From the NCBI RefSeq assembly GCF_965644225.1, contig NZ_CBFFRJ010000003.1:1-64000 (forward strand): a stretch of DNA of 64,000 nt, in the 5' to 3' direction. The notes under the pieces were generated by a model. The model was not told the DNA's origin. It made no database searches and saw only the letters and a program-made list of their open reading frames with translations. The first letter of the stretch is position 1, and the number at the start of each line of letters is the position of its first letter. Source of the DNA: CBFFRJ01 sp965644225 (GTDB lineage Bacteria; Pseudomonadota; Gammaproteobacteria; Enterobacterales; Enterobacteriaceae). Position numbers and translations under genes: made by a program. Positions 35,420 through 45,300 of the stretch are shown piece after piece.

Positions 35420-36133
35420 ATGCAAAAGCAAGCTGAGTTGTATCGTGGCAAAGCGAAGACCGTATACAGCACGGAAAACCCGGACCTGTTGGTGCTCGAA
35501 TTCCGCAATGATACGTCAGCAGGGGATGGCGCGCGTATTGAGCAGTTTGACCGCAAAGGCATGGTGAACAACAAGTTCAACCATTTCATTATGAGCAAAC
35601 TGCAGGAAGCGGGTATCCCTACTCAGATGGAAGCGCTGTTGTCTGACACCGAATGTCTGGTGAAAAAACTGGATATGGTGCCGGTCGAGTGTGTGGTGCG
35701 TAACCGCGCTGCCGGTTCACTGGTTAAACGCCTGGGCATCGAAGAAGGCATCGAGCTGAACCCGCCGCTGTTCGATATGTTCCTCAAAAACGACGAAATG
35801 CACGATCCGATGGTCAACGAGTCTTACTGCGAAACCTTCGGTTGGGTTAACAAAGAAAATCTCGCACGCATGAAAGAGCTGACTTACAAAGCCAACGATG
35901 TGCTGAGTAAACTCTTTGATGACGCCGGACTTATCCTCGTTGATTTCAAACTGGAGTTCGGTCTGTACAAAGGCAAAGTGGTGCTGGGTGATGAGTTTTC
36001 CCCGGATGGCAGCCGCCTGTGGGACAAAGAAACGCTGGATAAAATGGACAAAGACCGCTTCCGCCAGAGCCTGGGTGGCCTGATTGAAGCCTATGAAGCC
36101 GTTGCCGGCCGTCTGGGTGTTAAACTGGACTGA
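35420..36133 (+). CDS. purC: SAICAR synthase (phosphoribosylaminoimidazole-succinocarboxamide synthase)
   Basis: 237 residues from ATG 35420, as in E. coli. It joins CAIR and aspartate with ATP in purine synthesis. YRGKAKTVYS near the N-terminus is the ATP lid, and VVRNRAAGSLVKRLG and LVDFKLEFGLYKG are the family signatures. CTGGAG is the ribosome site. Together with purMN it places two PurR-controlled units in this window. Confidence 0.97.
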   Translation: MQKQAELYRGKAKTVYSTENPDLLVLEFRNDTSAGDGARIEQFDRKGMVNNKFNHFIMSKLQEAGIPTQMEALLSDTECLVKKLDMVPVECVVRNRAAGSLVKRLGIEEGIELNPPLFDMFLKNDEMHDPMVNESYCETFGWVNKENLARMKELTYKANDVLSKLFDDAGLILVDFKLEFGLYKGKVVLGDEFSPDGSRLWDKETLDKMDKDRFRQSLGGLIEAYEAVAGRLGVKLD

Positions 36134-36153
36134 TCCCGCCTTCATCGCGCCTG

Positions 36154-36183
36154 ACCAGAGGATCTACGTATCCTCTGGTTTTC
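36154..36183 (+). terminator. Rho-independent terminator after purC
   Basis: ACCAGAGGAT pairs perfectly with ATCCTCTGGT around CTACGT, followed by TTTTC. Confidence 0.85.
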
Positions 36184-36259
36184 TGCATCTTTTTTCTTAT
36201 GGTAATCCTTCCCGCAACCGCCTACTATCACCTTTATTAGATCAGAAGTTGAGGTGTTT

Positions 36260-37123
36260 ATGCGCTGGCAAGGGCGTCGAGAAAGTAACAACGTTGAAGA
36301 CCGGCGTAACGAATCCGGTGGACCTGTCATTCGCGGCCCTGGCTTTCGCCTGCCGGGCGGCAAAGGCGGGATTATCCTGCTGGTTATCGTCATTTTCGCC
36401 AGCTACTACGGTGTCGACCTGACGGGGCTGATTACCGGCCAACCGGCGAACACGTCCTCACCACAATCCTCCATCAGTCCGCAGGATGATGAAGCGGCCA
36501 AATTCACCAGCGTCATTTTTGCCACCACTGAAGATACCTGGGGGCAAATTTTCGAGAAAATGGGCCGTAGTTACCAGCAACCTAAGCTGGTGATGTACCG
36601 CAACCGTATCACCACGGGCTGCGGCACCGGGCAATCCATTATGGGGCCGTTCTACTGCCCGGCAGACAGCAAAGTCTATATCGACCTCTCTTTTTATGAC
36701 GAGATGAAAAACAAACTGGGCGCCGATGGCGACTTCGCTCAGGGCTATGTGATTGCTCACGAAGTGGGTCACCATGTCCAGAAACTGCTGGGTACTGAAG
36801 CCAAAGTGCGCCAGTTGCAGCAGGGAGCAAGTCAGGCGCAGAGCAATGCGCTCTCCGTTCGTATGGAACTGCAGGCGGACTGCTATGCCGGTGTCTGGGG
36901 CCATAGTATGCAGCAGCAGGGCGTGCTGGAAGCCGGCGATCTGGAAGAGGCGCTCAATGCCGCCCAGGCGATTGGCGATGACCGTCTGCAACAGCGCAGT
37001 CAGGGACAAGTGATCCCCGATTCCTTCACCCACGGCACCTCGGCGCAGCGTTACAGCTGGTTTAAACGGGGTATGGAAAGCGGCGACCCGGCGCAGTGTA
37101 ATACGTTTGCTCCAGGGCTTTAA
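36260..37123 (+). CDS. ypfJ: Putative neutral zinc metallopeptidase YpfJ
   Basis: 287 residues, as in E. coli YpfJ, starting MRWQGRRESNNVEDRR. There is one membrane helix (about 37-56: GGIILLVIVIFASYYGVDL) and then a soluble domain with the zinc motif VIAHEVGHHVQKLLG (about 165-175) and MELQADCYAGVWGH as the third ligand region. It is probably inner-membrane anchored with a periplasmic catalytic domain. No substrate is known. It lies 21 bp upstream of tmcA. Confidence 0.92.
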   Translation: MRWQGRRESNNVEDRRNESGGPVIRGPGFRLPGGKGGIILLVIVIFASYYGVDLTGLITGQPANTSSPQSSISPQDDEAAKFTSVIFATTEDTWGQIFEKMGRSYQQPKLVMYRNRITTGCGTGQSIMGPFYCPADSKVYIDLSFYDEMKNKLGADGDFAQGYVIAHEVGHHVQKLLGTEAKVRQLQQGASQAQSNALSVRMELQADCYAGVWGHSMQQQGVLEAGDLEEALNAAQAIGDDRLQQRSQGQVIPDSFTHGTSAQRYSWFKRGMESGDPAQCNTFAPGL

Positions 37124-37144
37124 TTGATAGCAGGGAAGGGCAGG

Positions 37145-39160
37145 ATGCAGCATCTGAATACTCTGAGTGCGCAAATGGCGCGCGAAGGGATCCGTCGACT
37201 GCTGGTCATCGCCGGCGATGAAGCCTGGAGCGGGCAACAGGCTCAGCGTCTGCGTGAAACGCTTTTGGGCGACTGGTTATGGGTGGGAGAGACGACGGAA
37301 GGTTTGCACTGCGCCCCTGCTGCGTTGACCACGCTGCTTGGGCGCGAATTTACCCATGCGGTGCTGGATGCGCGTCGGGGCTTTGATGTCGCCGCCTTTG
37401 CCGCCCTGAGCGGTACCCTGAAGCCGGGAAGCTGGCTGGTGCTGCTCACCCCGCCTTTGCACGCATGGCCCCAACAGCCCGATGCGGACAGCGTCCGCTG
37501 GTGCGACAGCGCTGAACCTGTTCCGACGCCGCGCTTTGTCGACTATTTTTGCCGCACGCTGCAACAGAATGACGATGCGCTTATCTGGCGGCAGGGCGAT
37601 TCGCTCTCACTCCCGGTCATCACCTCCCGGCCCGTATGGCATGCCGCAACCGGCGCACCTGAGCGCGAGCAGGCGGAAATTCTGGACGATCTGCTCGCGA
37701 TGTCGGCTGGCGTTATGACCGTCACTGCTCCGCGTGGAAGAGGTAAATCAGCCCTCGCAGGCATGCTTGTGGCGCGGCTGAAGGGGGAGGCGATAGTGAC
37801 AGCGCCTTCCCGTGGCTCGGTGGAGGTACTTGAACGCTACGCTGGCGAGATGACGTTTATGGCCCCGGACAGACTGCTGCAACGGATTACCGATAATCCC
37901 GCCTCACTTGCGGACTGGCTGATCGTGGACGAAGCCGCCGCTATTCCGGGCCCACTGCTGCATGCCCTGGTCAGCGCGTTTCGCAAGGTGTTGTTAACCA
38001 CCACGGTCGAGGGCTATGAAGGCACGGGGCAGGGCTTTATGCTGAAATTCTGCGCCCGTTTTTCGCCGCTGACGCATCGGCGTTTGCACACGCCACTGCG
38101 CTGGGACGCAGGCTGCCCGCTGGAGACGTTTGTCAGCGATCTGTTGCTGTTTGATGAGAAAACCGTGCTGGCAACGCCCACGGGGACGGGATGCATTCAG
38201 TCCCTCAACCAGGACGACTGGCTGGAAGATACACGGCTTCCCGGCGCACTCTATCGGCTACTTGCCAGCGCGCATTACCGAACTTCGCCGCTGGATTTGC
38301 GCCGGATGATGGACGCTGCAGGTCAGCATTTCTGGGTGACAAAAACGACGACCGATATTCTGGCGGGCCTGTGGCTGGTGGAAGAAGGAGGGCTATCTCC
38401 GGAGCTGAGCCAGGCCGTGTGGGCGGGGTTTCGTCGGCCACGGGGTAATCTGGTGGCACAGTCACTCGCAGCACATGGCGGTAGCCCGCTGGCGGCCACG
38501 CTGCGTGGGCTGCGGGTCAGCCGCATTGCCGTTCATCCCTTTCGTCAACGTGAAGGCTTAGGCCTTGCGCTGATACGTCATGTTCATGCCCACACCACCG
38601 GTTGCGATTATCTCTCCGTCAGTTTTGGCTATACCGCAGAACTATGGCGTTTCTGGCAGCGGTGCGGGTTTCAGCTGGTGCGGCTGGGAAGCCACCGGGA
38701 AGCCAGCAGCGGCTGTTTTACGGCGATGGCTTTACTGCCGTTAACCGCGGCAGGCCAGGCACTGGCGAGCCATGAGCAACAACGCTTAGCCCGGGATCTG
38801 CCTGGGCTTGATGAATGGAAGACGCTCAGGCTGCCGCTGGCGGAAAGCTCAGCGAATAGCGCCATAAATGATGATGACTGGCTGGAATTAAGCGGTTTTG
38901 CTTTCGCCCATCGCCCGCTCTCTGCATCGAGGGGGGCATTAATGCGCGTTCTGCAGTGCAGTGACCTGCCCCTTAGCGGATTACGCTTAACACTTATTGA
39001 TAAGCTTGCCGACCATGAAATCGCCAGCCAGCTGGGGCTTTTGGGGCGTAAAGCGGTGCTGGCGATGTTGCGCCAGGAAACTGCCTCAGCGCTTGTCCGC
39101 CTTGATGGCGAGCGTGCAACAAAAATGAAAGAGTGGGTACAACAGCTGCAATTTTTTTAA
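37145..39160 (+). CDS. tmcA: tRNA(Met) cytidine acetyltransferase TmcA
   Basis: 671 residues, as in E. coli. It acetylates the wobble cytidine (ac4C34) of elongator tRNA-Met using acetyl-CoA and ATP. The RNA-helicase module has Walker A APRGRGKSALAGML and the DEAA box WLIVDEAAAIPGPLLHALV. The GNAT acetyltransferase part has RIAVHPFRQREGLGLALIRH and FGYTAELWRFWQRCGF. ATG 37145 with GGGAAGGGCAGG is preferred over an upstream TTG at 37124. It follows ypfJ directly. The N-terminal ~60 residues and the tail are more divergent than the core. Confidence 0.95.
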   Translation: MQHLNTLSAQMAREGIRRLLVIAGDEAWSGQQAQRLRETLLGDWLWVGETTEGLHCAPAALTTLLGREFTHAVLDARRGFDVAAFAALSGTLKPGSWLVLLTPPLHAWPQQPDADSVRWCDSAEPVPTPRFVDYFCRTLQQNDDALIWRQGDSLSLPVITSRPVWHAATGAPEREQAEILDDLLAMSAGVMTVTAPRGRGKSALAGMLVARLKGEAIVTAPSRGSVEVLERYAGEMTFMAPDRLLQRITDNPASLADWLIVDEAAAIPGPLLHALVSAFRKVLLTTTVEGYEGTGQGFMLKFCARFSPLTHRRLHTPLRWDAGCPLETFVSDLLLFDEKTVLATPTGTGCIQSLNQDDWLEDTRLPGALYRLLASAHYRTSPLDLRRMMDAAGQHFWVTKTTTDILAGLWLVEEGGLSPELSQAVWAGFRRPRGNLVAQSLAAHGGSPLAATLRGLRVSRIAVHPFRQREGLGLALIRHVHAHTTGCDYLSVSFGYTAELWRFWQRCGFQLVRLGSHREASSGCFTAMALLPLTAAGQALASHEQQRLARDLPGLDEWKTLRLPLAESSANSAINDDDWLELSGFAFAHRPLSASRGALMRVLQCSDLPLSGLRLTLIDKLADHEIASQLGLLGRKAVLAMLRQETASALVRLDGERATKMKEWVQQLQFF

Positions 39161-39237
39161 CAAACTCATTCAGTTAAATGTCATGGTCATTATTCCTCTG
39201 CGGCGTACACTGCTTTCAACAAATGAAGGAGACCGCC

Positions 39238-39933
39238 ATGAAACATGACTATTTTATTGTGCAAAAACCGGATAACGCCGCTAAGCAATTACTGCTTTTT
39301 TTTCATGGCGTTGGCGACAACCCGGCCAATATGGGCAACATTGCCAGCTGGTTTGTGCCGCACTTTCCTGAGGCGATGATTGTGAGCGTCGGTGGCGTGG
39401 AGCCATGCGGCCCCAACGGTCGGCAGTGGTTTTCCGTACAGGGCGTAACCGAAGATAACCGCCAGGCGCGCATCGATGCCATTATGCCGGTGTTTATCGA
39501 CACGGTACGTTACTGGCAGCAGCAAAGCGGCGTTGGCCCTCAGGCTACCGCGCTGGTGGGATTCTCGCAGGGGTCGATTATGTCGCTTGAGAGCCTGAAG
39601 GCGCAGCCAGATCTGGTCTCCCGGGTGATTGCGTTCAATGGCCGTTTTGCCAGCCTGCCGAACACCGCCTCTGCAGCCGCAACCGTCCACCTTATTCATG
39701 GCGGTGAAGATCGGGTTATCGATCTGGCGCATGCGGTTGCCGCTCAGGAAGCTCTATTGGTTGCAGGTGGTGATGTGACGCTGGATATCGTCGAGCATTT
39801 AGGCCATGCGATTAGCGAGCAGAGCCTGCAGTTTGCCCTTGATCATCTGCGTTTTACGGTACCAAAACATTATTTTGATGAAGCGTTGAGCGGCGGTAAG
39901 CCCGATAACGACTCACTTATTGAGATGCTGTAA
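39238..39933 (+). CDS. ypfH: Serine esterase/hydrolase YpfH
   Basis: 231 residues, an alpha/beta hydrolase of the carboxylesterase/phospholipase type. The nucleophile elbow is LVGFSQGSIM, the acid is in LIHGGEDRVIDLAHA, and the histidine is in EHLGHAI. GAAGGAG sets the start. E. coli YpfH is a broad esterase. It sits between tmcA and the convergent ypfN. Confidence 0.93.
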   Translation: MKHDYFIVQKPDNAAKQLLLFFHGVGDNPANMGNIASWFVPHFPEAMIVSVGGVEPCGPNGRQWFSVQGVTEDNRQARIDAIMPVFIDTVRYWQQQSGVGPQATALVGFSQGSIMSLESLKAQPDLVSRVIAFNGRFASLPNTASAAATVHLIHGGEDRVIDLAHAVAAQEALLVAGGDVTLDIVEHLGHAISEQSLQFALDHLRFTVPKHYFDEALSGGKPDNDSLIEML

Positions 39934-39938
39934 AACAG

Positions 39939-39970
39939 ATGGCCCGGTAGCTTACTACTTTCCGGGCCAT
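39939..39970. terminator. Bidirectional terminator between ypfH and ypfN
   Basis: ATGGCCCGG (39939-39947) pairs with CCGGGCCAT (39962-39970) around 14 nt. It is between converging genes and resembles a REP hairpin. Confidence 0.7.
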
Positions 39971-39974
39971 ATTA

Positions 39975-40172
39975 TTACTTGTGCTGGTCTTTCTTCGGCC
40001 AGTCGTCTTCGTCATCCCACTTATCGTTAAAGTCACGATGTGGCGGCAGATCGGGTTTGTTGGCGAGGAACTTCTTATGATCGACGCGCTTCAGATCTTT
40101 AATCACGTTCAGAATGACGCCGAGCAGAAACACCAGTACCAGAATCCACCAATATTTTGTTAGCCAGTCCAT
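39975..40172 (-). CDS. ypfN: Small inner-membrane protein YpfN (UPF0370)
   Basis: 65 residues beginning MDWLTKYWWILVLVFLLGVI, one N-terminal membrane helix followed by a strongly charged tail (NDKWDDEDDWPKKDQHK). It matches E. coli YpfN (66 residues) and is placed just downstream of dapE. Function unknown. Confidence 0.9.
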   Translation of the reverse strand: MDWLTKYWWILVLVFLLGVILNVIKDLKRVDHKKFLANKPDLPPHRDFNDKWDDEDDWPKKDQHK

Positions 40173-40184
40173 GCTTCCTCCCCG

Positions 40185-41312
40185 TCAGGCGATGATATTT
40201 TCCATAATGCGTTGGTACATCCGTGCCAGCAGTTGTAAATCGGCGGCGTTCACGCATTCGTTGATTTTATGAATGGTGGCGTTAACCGGTCCCAGCTCCA
40301 CCACCTGCGTCCCCATACGCGCGATAAAACGCCCGTCGGAGGTGCCGCCGGTCGTCAGCAACTGCGGTTTGATCTCATTATAGTGCGCAATGGCGTTGAC
40401 CACCGCGTCTACCAGCTTGCCGCGACCGGTCAAAAACGGCTGGCCTGACAGCCACCAGTCAATGGTGTAACGCAAGCCGTATTTCGCCATCAGCGCTTCA
40501 ACCCGTGCTTTGATCATCTCGTCGGTCAGCTCGGTACTGAAACGGAAATTGAACTGCACATACAGGTCGCCAGGGATGACGTTATTGCTGCCGGTGCCCG
40601 CCTGGATATTGGCGATTTGCATACTGGTTGGCGGGAAATATTCGTTGCCTTTGTCCCACTCGATAGCCACCAGCTCGTTGAGCATAGGAGCGGCACGGTG
40701 CACCGGGTTATCGGCCAGATGCGGATAAGCAACGTGCCCCTGCACGCCATGAATGGTCAGATTGCAGGTCAGCGAACCACGGCGACCATTTTTGACCACA
40801 TCACCGACGATGGCAGTACTGGAGGGTTCGCCGACCAGGCAGTAGTCGAGACGCTCATTGCGCGCCATCAGGGTTTCAACCACTTTCACCGTGCCGTTGG
40901 CCGCACTGGCTTCTTCGTCAGAAGTGATAAGAAAAGCGAGTCGCCCTTTATGGTTGGGGTGTGCGGCGACAAAACGTTCCGCCGCAACGACCATCGCCGC
41001 CAGCGAGCCTTTCATATCTGCCGCACCGCGACCAAACAGCATGCCGTCACGGATCGTGGGTTCAAACGGCGGATTGATCCACCGCTCTGCATCACCGGCG
41101 GGAACCACATCGGTGTGGCCTGCAAAGGCCAGAGTTTCCCCCTGACCGCGCCATGCCCAGAAATTTAGCGTGTCGCCAAAATTCATCGGCTCAATGGTGA
41201 ATCCGATAGCACGCAGGCGTTCAATCATTAACGCCTGGCATCCTGCGTCATCGGGACTCAGAGAAGGGCGACGAATAAGCTGCTGCGTCAGCTCAATAAC
41301 CGGGCACGACAT
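40185..41312 (-). CDS. dapE: Succinyl-diaminopimelate desuccinylase
   Basis: 375 residues, as in E. coli DapE. It is a dinuclear zinc M20-family amidohydrolase that releases succinate from N-succinyl-LL-diaminopimelate in lysine and peptidoglycan synthesis. Metal and catalytic residues are seen in LAFAGHTDVVPAGD, GRGAADMKGSLAAMV and ITSDEEASAANGT. The C-terminal GGTSDGRFIARMG is typical. It is probably co-transcribed with yffB (3 bp upstream) and ypfN. Confidence 0.97.
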   Translation of the reverse strand: MSCPVIELTQQLIRRPSLSPDDAGCQALMIERLRAIGFTIEPMNFGDTLNFWAWRGQGETLAFAGHTDVVPAGDAERWINPPFEPTIRDGMLFGRGAADMKGSLAAMVVAAERFVAAHPNHKGRLAFLITSDEEASAANGTVKVVETLMARNERLDYCLVGEPSSTAIVGDVVKNGRRGSLTCNLTIHGVQGHVAYPHLADNPVHRAAPMLNELVAIEWDKGNEYFPPTSMQIANIQAGTGSNNVIPGDLYVQFNFRFSTELTDEMIKARVEALMAKYGLRYTIDWWLSGQPFLTGRGKLVDAVVNAIAHYNEIKPQLLTTGGTSDGRFIARMGTQVVELGPVNATIHKINECVNAADLQLLARMYQRIMENIIA

Positions 41313-41315
41313 ATA

Positions 41316-41672
41316 CTACACCTCGTTGAAAAACTTCTCATAACTGGATTCATTGAAACCCAGCAGCATAGGCTTACCGGGCGCGCAGAGCAATGGGCGT
41401 TTGATGATTGCCGGCATTTCTTGCATTAAACTGGCGGCAGATTGCGCGTTATTGATGGTTGAGCGCAAAGATTCATCCAGTTTTCGCCAGGTGGTTCCCC
41501 GGGTGTTGAGTAAGGCTTCCCACCCCAGAGCATCAATAAAACGCTGTAATAAATCGCTATCAAGGCCGTCAACGCGATAGTCATGAAAGCGATACTCAAC
41601 CTGATGTTCTTCCAGCCAGCGACGGGCCTTTTTGATGGTGTCGCAGTTTTTGATGCCGTAAAGCGTATACAT
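41316..41672 (-). CDS. yffB: ArsC-like glutathione-dependent thiol reductase YffB
   Basis: 118 residues, as in E. coli YffB. It has a thioredoxin fold with the single active cysteine in YGIKNCDTIKKARRWL (Cys10) and the ArsC-family loop IIKRPLLCAPG. Structural work on the family suggests glutathione-dependent thiol reduction rather than arsenate reduction. AAAAGGATT is the ribosome site, and it lies immediately upstream of dapE. Confidence 0.93.
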   Translation of the reverse strand: MYTLYGIKNCDTIKKARRWLEEHQVEYRFHDYRVDGLDSDLLQRFIDALGWEALLNTRGTTWRKLDESLRSTINNAQSAASLMQEMPAIIKRPLLCAPGKPMLLGFNESSYEKFFNEV

Positions 41673-42158
41673 GGTGAATCCTTTTGTCTTAAATTTGGTT
41701 AATTGCGCAGGAAATTAGAATAATAGTAATAAGCCCGCTGGCAGCATAATATCATTTGCAGAGTAATGATTTTGCCATTAATAAAATAAGGCGTCAGGAT
41801 CATATCAAAAAGATGTACTAGCGTAGAAGAGTGGGTCTGGAATATGCCGTAAGAACCTGGGCAATTGCACTGATCTGTATTGGCGTTTTAATAAACAATT
41901 CTTTTACCAGGCGGTAAAATTTGCACCTGATGATTACAGGAAGACAACTTCCTTTCCACAAGGGTAAAAAGTCATCAGGGCAGTATACATAAGGCTTCCC
42001 GCTGCGTTCTCTCGTTGTACCAGCGTGCTATTACAATATTCTTTTGCTGATTTTATCCGCGTAAAAACTTTGCGATACCAATCAAACTAATTGGTTAAAA
42101 TATCTTCACATCGCCATCAGCTTCTCTTAGAATACGCTCAATAATAAGAGAGGTAGTT
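41673..42158. other. 486-bp AT-rich intergenic region between yffB and ypfM
   Basis: No protein gene is supported. It holds the yffB promoter at the left and presumably the ypfM promoter at the right. Three short perfect inverted repeats occur: TTTTACC/GGTAAAA (41902-41919), GGAAG/CTTCC (41939-41952) and ACCAAT/ATTGGT (about 42078-42096). A small RNA cannot be excluded. Confidence 0.4.
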
Positions 42159-42218
42159 ATGATTGAACATGAACTGGGGAACTGGAAAGATTTTATCGAA
42201 GGCATGCTTCGTAAATAA
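42159..42218 (+). CDS. ypfM: Small protein YpfM (19 residues)
   Basis: A 19-codon frame encoding MIEHELGNWKDFIEGMLRK, matching the known E. coli small protein YpfM in size and position upstream of acrD. AGAGAGG lies 5 bp before the ATG. The predicted peptide is an amphipathic helix with no membrane segment. Function unknown. Confidence 0.85.
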   Translation: MIEHELGNWKDFIEGMLRK

Positions 42219-42282
42219 TTTCCTGAAGAATCATTAAGCAGTGAGAGCTTAAAACGATAAAGTGTGAATAATATCACGCAGT

Positions 42283-42310
42283 AAAAGGCGACTTAACCGT
42301 CGCCTTTTTT
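42283..42310. terminator. Bidirectional terminator between ypfM and acrD
   Basis: AAAAGGCGAC/GTCGCCTTTT, a perfect 10-bp stem with a 6-nt loop. It has A-rich and T-rich flanks, so it works for both converging genes. Confidence 0.92.
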
Positions 42311-42318
42311 ACTGTGAT

Positions 42319-45300
42319 TTATTTCTGCGGTTCTTTAAGCGGAAAACGGCGTCTGACCAGCACGAAGAACAGCGGAACAAAGAAGATGGCGAGGATTGTC
42401 GCGGAAATCATCCCGCCAATCACCCCGGTTCCGACGGCATGCTGGCTGCCCGATCCGGCGCCGGTGCTGGTCACCATCGGCAACACGCCAAAGATAAAGG
42501 CCAGCGAGGTCATCAGGATCGGACGCAGACGCTGGCGGCAGGCATGCAGCGTGGCGGACAACAAATCCTGACCTTTGGCATTGAGCTCGTTGGCAAATTC
42601 GACGATCAGAATGGCGTTTTTGGCCGATAACCCGATAACGGTCAGCAGCCCGACCTGGAAGTAGACATCATTTTCCAGACCGCGCATCCAGGTAGCGAGT
42701 AGCGCGCCAATGACCCCCAGCGGCACCACAAGCATGACAGAGAACGGCACCGACCAGCTCTCATACAATGCCGCCAGGCAAAGGAACACCACCAGCAACG
42801 AAATGGCGTACAGCGCCGGTGCCTGCGAGCCGGATAAGCGTTCCTGGTACGACATTGCCGTCCACTCCAGGCCAAAGCCGCCCGGAAGCTGGCTGACCAG
42901 TTTCTCCATTGTATCCATGGCGGTCCCCGTACTGACGCCAGGCGCTGCTTCGCCGACAATCTCTACTGCGGCATAGCCATTGTAACGCTCCAGACGCGGT
43001 GAGCCGGTTTCCCAGCGCGAAGAGGCAAATGCGGAGAAGGGCACCATGCCGCCGCTGTTGTTACGCACAAACCACAGGTTAATGTCATCGGGCAGCATGC
43101 GGTATTTTGCCGCAGACTGGACGTAAACTTTCTTCACGCGTCCCCGGTCCATAAAGTCATTCACATAGCTTGAGCCCCAGGCGGTTTGCAGGGTGTCATT
43201 AATATCGTCAATTGAGACGCCGAGCGCCTGGGCTTTGCGCTGATCAATATCCACCTGCAATTGCGGACTGTCATCCAGACCATTGTGGCGCACACGGGTT
43301 AACAGGCTATTGCTGTCGCTCATCTCAAGCAGCTTGTCACGGGCGGCCATCAGGGCGTCATGCCCAGCACCCGCATGGTCCTGCAGCTCCATATCAAAAC
43401 CAGCCGAGCTGCCCAGGCCGCTGATGGCTGCCGGACTGGTGGCAAACACCCGCGCCTCATTAATATGGCGGAAAGCTTTAGTGGCGCGTTCGATAATGGC
43501 AAAAGAACTGCCCGTGGCGGGATCTCTGGCTTCCCAGTCTTTGAGACGAATAAACATACGCGCCACGTTTTGCCCGTTCCCTCCAGGCCCGGAACCGACG
43601 GTGGCAAACACCGAAGAGACATTATCCTTCTCATTTTTAAAGAAGTAGTCTTCCACCTTCTGCACCACTTTCAGCGTCTGTTGCTGGGTTGAGCCGCCGG
43701 GCAATTGCACGGAGGTGATAAACATCCCGCGGTCTTCCTGGTGCAAAAACGACGTCGGCAGGCGCAGGAAAAGCACCACCATCGCCCCCAGCAACAATAC
43801 GTAAAGCAGAAGCCAGCGCAGACTGCGGTGGAGAATTTTACCAACGCCGCTTTCATAGCGATCGGCATTACGGTTAAACCAGCGGTTGAACGCGCCGAAG
43901 AAACCTTTCTCGCTCTGGTGCTCACCTTTATGCAAAGGCCTTAATAAGGTGGCGCAGAGGGCAGGGGTGAGGATCATCGCCACCAGCACTGACAGCACCA
44001 TTGCAGAGACGATGGTGATGGAGAACTGACGGTAAATCGCCCCGGTTGTGCCGCCAAAGAAGGCCATGGGGATAAAGACGGCGGAGAGCACCATAGCAAT
44101 CCCCACCAGCGCCCCCTGGATCTGGCCCATCGATTTACGCGTCGCCTCCCTGGGTGACAACCCTTCTTCCGTCATAATGCGTTCGACGTTTTCCACCACC
44201 ACAATGGCATCGTCCACCAGCAGGCCGATGGCCAGCACCATTGCAAACATGGTCAGGGTGTTAATGCTGTAGCCGAAGCCGTAGAGCACCGCAAAAGTGC
44301 CCAGCAGTACCACCGGTACGGCAATGGTCGGGATCAGGGTGGCGCGGAAATTTTGCAGGAACAGATACATCACCAGGAAAACCAGCGCTATCGCCTCCAG
44401 CAGGGTTTTCACTACATCAATAATGGAGGCTTTAACAAAGGAGGTGGTTTCATAGGCGACTTTGTATTCCAGGCCATGAGGAAAATAGTTCGCCAGTTCA
44501 TTGAGTCGGTTAATGACCAGCTCCGCCGTCTCCATTTCATTGGCGCCGGAGGCCAGTTTAACGCCCAGCCCGGAAGCGGCATGTCCGTTGAAACGGCTGA
44601 GATAGTCATATTTCTCTGAGCCCATTTCCACGGTTGCCACATCACCCAGTTTGACCTCGGAACCATCCTGGTTCACCCGCAGGGTAATGGCCCGGAACTG
44701 CTCGGGCGTTTGCAGCAATGACTGCGCATTGATACTGGCATTCAGCGCCTGGTTATCAACGGAAGGGGTGCCGCCAAGCTGACCAACGGCAATCTGCGCA
44801 TTCTGGGATTTAATCGCACTGGTGACATCGGCAGTGGTCAGTTGCACGCTGTTCAGCTTTGCCGGATCGAGCCAGATACGCATCGAATATTGCGAACCGT
44901 AGGCGTCAATGTCCCCCACGCCGTTTACGCGACTTAGAGGGTCCTGAATATTACTGGCAACATAGTCGGCGATATCCTGCTTATCCATTGAGCCATCAGT
45001 CGATACGAAGGCCAGCGTGAGGATATTGGTATCCCCGGTTTTACGCACCGTAACGCCCTGATTTTGTACCGCCTGGGGCAGTTTGCGCAGTGCGGACTGC
45101 AGCTGATTTTGTACCTGCTGGACGGCTTCATCGGGATCCGTACCGGCGGTAAAACTGAGTGTAATGGTGGCCTGCCCGGCGCTGCTGCTCTGGGAAGACA
45201 TATACATAAGATTGTCGAGGCCCGTCATGTTCTGCTCAATCACCTGGGTAACGGTGTTTTCCAGAGTCTGGGCCGATGCGCCTGGGTAGTTAGCAGTGAT

